This document shows, piece by piece, positions 56,123 through 64,000 of a DNA stretch of 64,000 nt. A program made the position numbers and the translations under genes. The stretch is from contig CM075769.1 in the NCBI GenBank assembly GCA_037974665.1, forward strand, positions 81,473,190-81,537,189. Direction: 5' to 3'. Source of the DNA: Ehretia macrophylla (lineage: Eukaryota; Streptophyta; Magnoliopsida; Boraginales; Ehretiaceae). Numbering within the stretch: position 1 is the first letter of the stretch; every line of letters begins with the position of its first letter. The notes beneath the pieces are model-generated. The model searched no databases. It had not been told where the DNA came from and worked only from the letters and a program-made list of their open reading frames with translations.

Positions 56123-56241
56123 CGGTGCGATCATACCAGGACTAATGCACCGGATCACATCAGACATCCGAAGTTAAGCGTTCTTGGGCGAGAGTAGTAC
56201 TAGGATGGGTGACCCCCTGGGAAATCCTTGTGTTGTACCTG
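56123..56241 (+). rRNA. 5S rRNA: 5S ribosomal RNA gene C40
   Basis: Full length, diverged: G1C, C18G, C35A, A43C, C44A, G60T, G102A, C107T, C114T, C118T, C119G. Shares G1C, C18G, C35A, G60T, G102A, C114T and C119G with C43, three units on. Confidence 0.93.
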
Positions 56242-56796
56242 CTTTTCAATTTTTTTCCCTGGTTAGGGTTGCCAAGATACTTTATCCACCAAATCTCTAT
56301 TACCGAATCCCACGGAACATTGGGCAAGACAACTTCTTTTCACGTATAGGATGGGCTCGCAAAACGAGGGCGTAGGGCTTGTGACCAGGTCTCCATCGCT
56401 CCGGTGCCCATAACTTTTGATCCGTAAGGAGTTATACGGCGCAAAACATACCGTTGCAAAGCTCTCTGAGAGCACTACGACGGGGGTAGCCAGCTTGCTC
56501 GCTGTGCCCATTTTTGGAGCCCAAAATCGAACGTTTTCATCTGTTTCGGGCCACTTAATTCTTTTGCAATGTTTTTTCGTCTCGGATCGTACGTCGTGAA
56601 CGGTTAAAAGGATGACAACCTGACTCGCGGGACATCAGAGGGCCCTACAATATGTCAATATCACGTCTTACGAGGATGCTGCATTGTTGAAGATGTTGGG
56701 CTGTCGTTAAGCCCATTGGGCCTTTTGAATGGGCCATCTCTCTAGGCTGGGACTGTGAACCGTTAACACATATAGGAATTGTGCCCTCAACATGAT

Positions 56797-56915
56797 CGGT
56801 GCAATCATACCTGCACTAATGCACCAGATCACATCAGAACCCTGAAGTTAAGCGTGCTTGGGCGAGAGTCGTACTAGGATGGGTGACCCCTTGGGAAGTC
56901 CTCGTGTTGCACCAC
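56797..56915 (+). rRNA. 5S rRNA: 5S ribosomal RNA gene C41
   Basis: Full length. Changes: G1C, G7A, A16T, G30A, C35A, T45C, C47T, A74C, C95T, C118A. It shares G30A, C35A and C47T with C38, three units to the left. Confidence 0.93.
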
Positions 56916-57473
56916 CTTTTCAATTTTTTTTGCCCTGGTTAGGGTTGCCAAGATACATTATCCTCCAAATCTCTATTACCGTATCCCACGGAACATTGGG
57001 CAAGACAACTTCGCTTCACGTAGAGGCTGGACTCGCAAACAGAGGGCATAGGGTTTGTGACTAGGTCTCCGTCGCTTCGTTGCCCATAACTTTTGATCCG
57101 TTAGGAGTTACGCGGCGAACAGAATACCGTTGCAAAGCTCTCTGAGAGCTCTACGACGGGGGTAGCCAGCTTGCTCGCTGTGCCCATTTTTGGAGCCTAA
57201 AATCGAATGTTTTCATTAGTTTCAGGCCACTTTTCTTCTTTTGCTCTGTTTTTTCGTCCCGGATAGTACGTCGTGAACTGTTAAAAAGACGACAACCTGA
57301 CTCGCGGGACATCAGTGGGCCCTACAATGTGTCGATATCACGTCTAGCGAGGATTCTGCGTTGTTGAAGCAGATGGGTTGTCGTTGAGCCCATTGGGCCT
57401 TTTGAATGGGTCATCTCTCTAGGCTGGGACTGTGAACCGTTAACACATAAAGGAATTGTGTCCTCAACATGAC

Positions 57474-57592
57474 GGGTGTGATCATACCGGCACTAATGCA
57501 CTGGATCCAATCAGAACTCTGAAGTTAAGACTGCTTAGGCGAGAGTAGTACTAAGATGGGTGACCCCCTGGGAAGTCCTCGTGTTGCACCCC
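57474..57592 (+). rRNA. 5S rRNA: 5S ribosomal RNA gene C42
   Basis: Full length. Changes: C6T, A16G, C29T, C36A, C47T, C57A, G58C, G64A, G81A. It shares C6T, A16G and C47T with C39 but lacks the 6-nt deletion. Confidence 0.94.
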
Positions 57593-58148
57593 TTTTTCAA
57601 TTTTTTTTTCCCGGGTTAGGGTTGCCAAGACACTTTATCCACCAAATCTCTATTGCCGAATCCCATGGAACATTAGGCAAGACAACATCGCTTCACGTAG
57701 AGGCTGGTCTCGTAAACCGAGGGCGTAGGGTTTGTGACTAGGTCTCCGTCGCTCTAGTGCACATAATGTTTGATCCATAAGAAGTTACGCGGCAAACAAC
57801 ATACCGTTGCAAAGCTCTCTGAGATATCTACGACAGGGCAGTGAGCTTGCTCCCTATGCCTGTTTTTGGAGCCAAAAATTGAACGTTTTCATCAGTTTCA
57901 GGCCACTTTTCTTATTTTGCCATGTTTTTCCGTCCCGGATCGTACTTCGTGAACTGTTAAAAGGACGACAACCTGACTTGCTGGACATCAGAGGGTCCTA
58001 CAGTGTGTCGATATAACGTCTTGCGGGGATGCTGCCTTGTTGAAGCGGAAGAGTTGTCGTTAAGCCCATTAGGCCTTCGGAATGGGCTATCTCTCTAGTT
58101 GGGACTGTGAACCATTAACACATATGGGAATTGTGCCCTCAACATGAC

Positions 58149-58267
58149 CGGTGCGATCATACCAGGACCAATGCACCGGATCACATCAGAACTCCGAAGT
58201 TAAGCGTTCTTGGGCGAGAGTAGTACTAGGATGGGTGACCCCCTAGGAAATCCTCGTGTTGTACCCG
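58149..58267 (+). rRNA. 5S rRNA: 5S ribosomal RNA gene C43
   Basis: Full length. Changes: G1C, C18G, T21C, C35A, G60T, G97A, G102A, C114T, C119G. Sister of C40. Confidence 0.94.
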
Positions 58268-58826
58268 CTTTTCAATATTTTTTTTCCCTGGTTAGGGTTG
58301 CCAAGATACTTTATGCACCAAATCTCTATTACCGAATCCCACGGAACATTAGGCAAGACAACATCGCTTCAAGTAGAGGTTGGGCCCGCAAACAGAGGGC
58401 GTATGGTTTGTGACCAGGTCTTCGTCGCCTTGGTGCCCATAACTCTTGATCCATAAGGAGTTACGCGGCGCACAGCATACCGTTGCAAAGCTCTCTAAGA
58501 GGTCTACGACAGGGGCGGACAGCTTGCTCGCTGTGCCCTATTTTTGGATCCTAAAATCGAACGTTTTCATCAGTTTTATGCCACTTTTCTTCTTTTGCAC
58601 TGCTTTTTCATCCCGGATCGTACGTCGTGAACTGTTAAAAGGACGACAACCTGACTCGCGGGACATCAGAAGGCCCTACAATGTGTTGATACCACGTCTT
58701 GCGAGGATGCTGCATTGTTGAAGCTGATGGGTTGTCGTTAAGCCCATTGAGCCTTCTTAATGGGCCATCTCTCTAGCTTTGACTGTGAACCGTTAACACA
58801 TATAGGAATTGTGCCCTCAACATGAC

Positions 58827-58945
58827 CGGTGCGATCATACCAGCGCAAATGCACCGGATCACATCAGAACTCCGATGTTAAGCGTACTTGGGCGAGAGTA
58901 GTACTAGGATGGGTGACCCCCTGGGAAGTCCTCGTGTTGCACCCC
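58827..58945 (+). rRNA. 5S rRNA: 5S ribosomal RNA gene C44
   Basis: Full length. Changes: G1C, A19G, T21A, C35A, A50T, G60A. Confidence 0.95.
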
Positions 58946-59502
58946 CTTTTCAATTTTTTTTCCCTGGTTAGGTGTGCCAAGATACTTTATCCACCAAATC
59001 TCTATTACCGAATCCCAGGGAACATTGGGCAAGACAACTTCGCTTCACGTAGGCGCTGGACCAATAAACCGAGGGCATAGGGTTTGTGACCAGGTCTCCG
59101 TCGCTCCAGTGCCCATAACTTTTGATTCGTAAGGAGTTACGCGGCGCACAACATACCGTTGCAAAGCTCTCTAAGAGCTCTACGACAGGGGCAGCCAGCT
59201 TGCTCGCTTTGCCCGTTTTTGGAGGCTAAAATCGAACGTTTTAATTAGTTTCTGGCCACTTTTCTTCTTTTGCTCTGTTTCTCCGTCCCGAATCATACGA
59301 AGTGAACTGTTAAAAGGACGACAACCTGACTCGCGGGACATCAGAGGGCCCTACAACGTGTCGATATAACGTCTTGCAGGGATGCTGCCTTGTTGAAGCG
59401 GATGGGTTGTCGTTAAGCCCATTGGGCCTTCTGAATGGGCCATCTCTATAGGCTGCTACTCTGAACCGTTAACACATATAGGAATTGTGCCCTCAACATG
59501 AC

Positions 59503-59621
59503 AGGTGCGATCATACCAGCACTAATGCACGGAATCACATCAGAACTACGAAGTTAAGCGTGCTTGGGCGAGAAAAGTACTAGGATGGGTGACCCCCTGT
59601 GAAATCCTCGTGTTGCACCCC
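59503..59621 (+). rRNA. 5S rRNA: 5S ribosomal RNA gene C45
   Basis: Full length. Changes: G1A, C29G, G31A, C35A, C46A, G72A, T73A, G98T, G102A. The intermediate element ends in an A-run. Confidence 0.94.
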
Positions 59622-60179
59622 CTTTTTCAATTTTTTTTGCTCTGGTTAGGGTTGCGAAGATACTTTATCCACCAAATCTCTATTTCCAAATCCCACGGAT
59701 CATTGGGCAAGACAACTTCACTTCACGTAGAGGCTGGACCCACAAACCGAGGGCGTAGGTTTTGTGACCAGGTCTCCGTCATTACGGTGCCCATAACTTT
59801 TGATTCGTAAGGAGTTACGCGGCGTACAACATACCGTCGCAAAGCTCTCTGAGAGCTCTACGACAGAGGTAGCCAGCTTGCTCACTGTGCCTATTTTTGG
59901 ATCTCCAAATCGAACGTTTTCATCAGTTTTAGGCCACTTTTCTTCTTTTGCACTATTTTTTCATCCTGGATCGTACGTCGTGAACTGTTAAAAGGACGAC
60001 AACCTGACTCGCGGGGCATCAGAGGGCTCTACAATGTGTCGATATAACGTCTTGCGGGGATGCTGCCTTGTTGAAGCGGATGGGTTGTCATTAAGCCCAT
60101 TGGGCCTTCTGAATGGGCCATCTCTCTAGCTGGGACTGTGAACCGTTAACACATATTGGAATTGTACCCTCAACATGAC

Positions 60180-60298
60180 CAGTGCGATCATACCAGCACT
60201 AATGCACCGGATCACATCAGAACTCCGAAGTTAAGCGTGCTTGGGCGAGAGTAGTACTAGGATGGGTGACCCCATGCGAAGTTCTCGTGTTGCACCAC
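60180..60298 (+). rRNA. 5S rRNA: 5S ribosomal RNA gene C46
   Basis: Full length. Changes: G1C, G2A, C35A, C95A, G98C, C104T, C118A. Boxes A and the intermediate element are unchanged. Confidence 0.95.
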
Positions 60299-60855
60299 CT
60301 TTTCAATTTTTTTTGCCCTGGTTAGGGTTGCCAAGATACTTTATCCACCAAATCTCTATTACCGAATCCCACGGACATTGGGCAAGAAAACATCGCTTCA
60401 CGTAGAGGCTGGCCACGCAAACCGAGGGCGTAGGGTTTGTGACCAGGTTTCCGTCGCTCCGGTGCCCATAACTTTTGATCCGTAAGGCGTTACACGGCGT
60501 ACAACATACCGTTGCAAAGCTCTCTGAGAACTCTACGACGGCGGTAGCTAGCTTGCTCGCTGTGCCTATTTTTGGAGCCCAAAATCGAACGTTTTCATCA
60601 GTTTCAGGGCACTTTTCTTCTTTTGCTCTGTTTTTCTTTCCCGGATCGTACGTCGTGAACTGTTAGAGGGACTACAACCTGACTCGCGGGACATCAGAGG
60701 GCCCTACAACGTGTTGATATCACGTATTGCGAGGATGCTGCGTTGTTGAAGCGGATGGGTTGTCGTTAAGCCCATTGGGCCTTTTGAATGGGCTATCTCT
60801 CTATGCTGGGATTGTGAACCGTTAACACATCTAGGAATTGTGCCCTCAACATGAC

Positions 60856-60974
60856 GGGTGCGATCATACCAACACTAATGCTCCAGACCACATCAGAACT
60901 CTGAAGTTAAGCGTGCTTGGGCGAGAGTAATACTAGGATGGGTGACCCCTTGGGAAGTCCTCGTGTTGTACCCC
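60856..60974 (+). rRNA. 5S rRNA: 5S ribosomal RNA gene C47
   Basis: Full length. Changes: G17A, A27T, G30A, T33C, C35A, C47T, G75A, C95T, C114T. Confidence 0.94.
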
Positions 60975-61532
60975 CTTTTCAATTTTTTTTGCCCTGGTTA
61001 GGGTTGCCAAGATACTTTATCCACCAAATCTCTATTACCGAATCCCACAGAACATTGGGCAAGACAACTTCGCTTCACGTAGAGGCTGGGCCCGCAAACC
61101 GAGGGCGTAGGGTTTGTGACCAGGTCTCCGTCGCTCCGGTGCCCATAACTTTTGATCCGTAAGGAGTTACGCGGTGCACAACATACCGTTACAAAGCTCT
61201 CTGAGAGCTCTACGACGGGGGCAGCCAGCATGCTCGGTTTGCCCATTTTTGGAGCCCAAAATCGAACGTTTTCATCAGTTTTAGGCCACTTTTCTTCTTT
61301 TGCTCTATTTTTTGGTCCCGGATCGTGCGTCGTGAACTGTTAAAAGGGCGACAACCCGTCTCGCGGGACAACAGAGGGCCCTACAACATGTCGATATCAC
61401 GTCTTGCGAGGATACTGCGTTGTTGAAGCGGATGGGTTGTCGTTAAGCCCATTGGGCCTTTTGAATAGGCTATCTCTGTAGGCTTGGACTGTGAACCGTT
61501 AACACATATAGGAATTGTCCCCTAAACATGAC

Positions 61533-61651
61533 GGGTGCGATCTTACCAGTACTAATGCACCGGATCACATCAGAACTCCGAAGTTAAGCGTGCTTGGGCG
61601 AGAGTACTACAAGGATGGGTGACCCCCTGGGAAGTCTTCGTGTTGCACCCC
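61533..61651 (+). rRNA. 5S rRNA: 5S ribosomal RNA gene C48
   Basis: Full length. Changes: A11T, C18T, C35A, G75C, T79A, C105T. Last member of the run carrying C35A (C38, C40, C41, C43-C48). Confidence 0.95.
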
Positions 61652-62209
61652 GTTTTCAATTTTTTTTGCCATGGTTAGGGTTGCCAAGATACTTTATCCA
61701 CCAAATCTCTATTACCGAATCCCACAGAACATTGGGCAAGACAACTTCGCTTCACGTATAGGCTGGCCGCACAAACCGAGGACATGGGGTTTGTTACTAG
61801 GTTTTCGTCGCTCCGGTGCCCATAACTTTTGATCCGTAAGGAGTTACGCTGTGTACAGCATATCATTGCAAAGCTCTCTAAGAGCTCTACGATGGGGGTA
61901 GCCAGCTTGCTCGCTGTGCCCATTTTTGGAGCACAAAATCGAACGTTTTCATTAGTTTCAAGCCACTTTTCTTCTTTTGCAATGTTTTTCCGTCCCGAAT
62001 CGTACATCGTGAACTGTTAAAACGACGACAACCTGACTCGCGGGACATTAGAAGGCCCTACAACGTGTCGATATCATGTCTTGCGAGGATGCTTCGTTGT
62101 TGAAGCGAATGGGTTGTCGTTAAGCCCATTGGGCCTTTTGAATGGGCCGTCGCTTTAGGCTAGGACTGTGAACCGTTAACACATATAGGAATTGTGCCCA
62201 CAACATGAC

Positions 62210-62328
62210 GGGTACGATCATACTAGCACTAATGCACTGAATCCCATCAGAACTCGGAAGTTAAGCGTGCGTGGGCGAGAGTAGTACTAGGATGGGTGAC
62301 CCCCTGGGAAGTCCTCGTGTTGCACCCC
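62210..62328 (+). rRNA. 5S rRNA: 5S ribosomal RNA gene C49
   Basis: Full length. Changes: G5A, C15T, C29T, G31A, C47G, T62G. The spacer after it lost about 275 bp near 62508, so C50 starts 402 bp on. Confidence 0.95.
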
Positions 62329-62611
62329 CTTTTCAATTTTTTTTGCCCTGGTTAAGGTTGCCAAGATACTTTATCCACCAAATCTCTATTACCGAATCCC
62401 ACGGACATTGGGCAAGACAACATCGCTTCACGTAGAGGCTGGGCACGCAAACCGAGGGCGAAGGGTTTGTGACCAGGTCTCCGTCGCTCCGGTGCCCATA
62501 ACTTTTGCGGATGGGTTGTCGTTAAGCCCATTGGGCTTTTTGAATTGGCCATATCTCCAGGCTAGGACTGTCAACTGTTAACACATAAAGGAATTGTGCC
62601 CTCAACATGAT

Positions 62612-62730
62612 GGGTGCGATCATACCAGCACTAACGCACCGGATCCTATCAGAACTACGAAGTTAAGCGTGCTTGGGCGAGAGTAGTACTAGAGTGGGTG
62701 ACCCCCTGGGATGTCCTCGTGTTGCACTCC
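62612..62730 (+). rRNA. 5S rRNA: 5S ribosomal RNA gene C50
   Basis: Full length. Changes: T24C, C36T, C46A, G82A, A83G, A101T, C117T. Despite the shortened spacer the last 105 bp before the gene, with the hairpin and TATA-like box (CATAAAGG), are kept. Confidence 0.94.
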
Positions 62731-63289
62731 CCTTTTCAATTTTTTTTGCTCCGGTTTGGGTTGCCAAGATACTTTATCCACCACATTTCTATTATTGAAT
62801 CCCACTATACCATGGGCAAGACAACTTCGCTTCACGTGAAGGCTGGGCCCGCAAACTGAGGGCGTAGGGCTTGTGACCAGGTCTACGTCACTTCGGTTCC
62901 CATAACTTTTTATCCGTAAGGAGTTACGCGGCGCACAGCATACCATTGCAAAGCTCTCCGACAGCTCTACGAAGGGGGCAGCGAGCTTGCTTGCTCTTCC
63001 CATTTTTGGAGCCCAAAATTGAACGTTTTCATCAGTTTCATGCCACTTTTCCTCTTTTGCTCTGTTTTTTCGTCTCGGATCGTACGTCCTGAGATATTAA
63101 AAGGACGACAACCTTACTCGCGGGACATTAGAGGGCCCTACAATGCGTCGATATCACGTCTTGTGAGGATGCTGTGTTGTTGAAGCGGATGGGTTCTCGT
63201 TAAGCCCATTGGGCCTTTTGAATGGGCCATCTCTCTAGGATGGTACTGTGAACTGTTAACAAATAAAGGAATTGTGCCGTCAACAAGAC

Positions 63290-63408
63290 GGGTGCGATCA
63301 TACCAGCACTAATGCACCGGATCTCATCAGGACTCCGAAGTTAAGCGTGCTTGGGCGAGAGTAGTACTAGGATGGGTAACCCCCTTGGAAGTCCTCGTGT
63401 TGCACCCT
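63290..63408 (+). rRNA. 5S rRNA: 5S ribosomal RNA gene C51
   Basis: Full length. Changes: C35T, A42G, G89A, G97T, C119T. CATAAAGG-type box in an altered AACAAATAAAGG context. Confidence 0.95.
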
Positions 63409-63965
63409 CTTTTCAATTTTTTTTGCCCTGGTTTAGGTTGCCAAGATACTTTATCCACCAAATTTCTATTGCCGAATCCCACGGAACATTGGGCAAGACA
63501 ACTTCGTTTAACGTAGAGGCTGGGCCCGCAAACCGAGGGGGTAGGGATAGTGACCAGGTGTCCGTCGCTCTGGTGCCCATAGCTTTTGATCCGTAAGGAG
63601 TTATGCGGCGTACAACATACCGTTAAAGATCTCTCCGATAGCTCTATGACGGGGGCAGTGAGCTTGTTGGCTTTGCCCTTTTTGGAGCCCAAAACCGAAC
63701 GTTTTCATCAGTTTCAGGCCACTTTTCTACTTTTGCTCTGTTTTTCGGTCACAGATCGTACGTCGTGAGCTGTTAAAAGGACGACAAGCTTACTCGCAGG
63801 ACATTAGAGGGCCCTACAACGTGTCGATATCACGTCTTGCGAGGATGCTGCGTTGTTGAAGCGGATGGGTTGTCGTTAAGCCCATTGCGCTTTTTAAATG
63901 GGCCATCTCTCTAGGCTGGGACTGTGAACAGTTAACAAATAAAGGAATTGTGCCCAAAACATAAC

Positions 63966-64000
63966 GGGTGCAATCTTACCAGCCCTAATGCACCGGATCC
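63966..64000 (+). rRNA. 5S rRNA: 5S ribosomal RNA gene C52 (cut by window end)
   Basis: The first 35 nt of a 5S gene, leaving the window at nt 35. Changes so far: G7A, A11T, A19C. It sits 676 bp after C51, as expected for an uninterrupted array. Confidence 0.93.

Larger units (their letters stand above)
29438..64000 (+). repeat. 5S rDNA tandem array, block C (plus strand)
   Basis: Fifty-three 5S loci, 50 of them essentially full length. Spacing is 674-679 bp for most. Exceptions are 688 (11-12-bp spacer duplication near 32360), 684 twice (7-bp duplication inside the gene), 670 (gene deletion in C39), 662, 654 and 647 (spacer deletions), and 364 and 402 (large deletions). Spacer anatomy is as in block A and contains no gene. 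Shared rare variants show that neighbouring groups of two, three or perhaps five units were copied together. Confidence 0.95.

Noticed and set aside
1-64000. 45S rDNA, tRNA genes or other RNA genes
   Set aside because: No 18S, 5.8S or 25S sequence and no tRNA-like A/B box pair with a cloverleaf was seen outside the 5S genes.

Overview
The window is plant nuclear DNA, almost entirely a 5S ribosomal RNA gene array. The repeat unit is about 677 bp: a 119-nt 5S gene and an intergenic spacer (IGS) of about 558 bp. The gene begins GGGTGCGATCATACC and ends TTGCACCCC, carries the plant-type internal promoter, and is followed by T-runs. A flowering plant is indicated by the 5S sequence, the TATA-like box at -27, the telo-box and TGGGCC motifs in the spacer, and the plant LTR retroelements with a TGGTATC primer site. 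The species cannot be named from the sequence alone. I located 84 5S loci: 79 full or nearly full length, 4 internally truncated, and 1 cut by the window end.

Layout. Block A (1-14757) holds 22 minus-strand 5S genes, A1-A22. At 14757/14758 the array switches strand in one step, from the upstream spacer of A22 into the last 42 nt of a plus-strand 5S gene (B0). Block B (14758-20369) holds plus-strand genes B1-B7, then B8, which lost its first 24 nt in a spacer deletion. From 20370 to 29437 the array is interrupted by about 9.1 kb of LTR-retrotransposon DNA. Block C (29438-64000) resumes on the plus strand with a 5S gene lacking its first 19 nt (C0), then C1-C52.

The interruption is two different elements joined in their interiors. 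The left one is plus strand: a 2472-bp LTR (20370-22841), a primer-binding site and an unrecognised internal region. The right one is minus strand: a 3229-bp LTR (26209-29437), a primer-binding site, and a decayed Ty3/gypsy gag with two zinc knuckles, a protease and the first residues of reverse transcriptase, broken near 24326. Each keeps only its 5' half, and the two point at each other. The outer flanks lie at different places in the 5S unit and share no target-site duplication. The simplest history is two separate insertions followed by a deletion that joined their middles.

The 5S genes are individually marked by small variants, and these reveal local amplification: dimers at 33.5-37.6 kb, two-unit copies near 42-44 and 52-54 kb, a three-unit copy at 54.8-58.8 kb, and a possible five-unit copy at 45-49 kb. 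No intact protein-coding gene is present. The many 60-130-codon open frames in the array are by-products of the repeat. Positions within the 5S gene are numbered 1-119 in the sense direction, and changes are written consensus-position-observed against the majority sequence of this window. I saw nothing that I would call a new biological system; the composite retroelement and the strand switch are the most notable structures.
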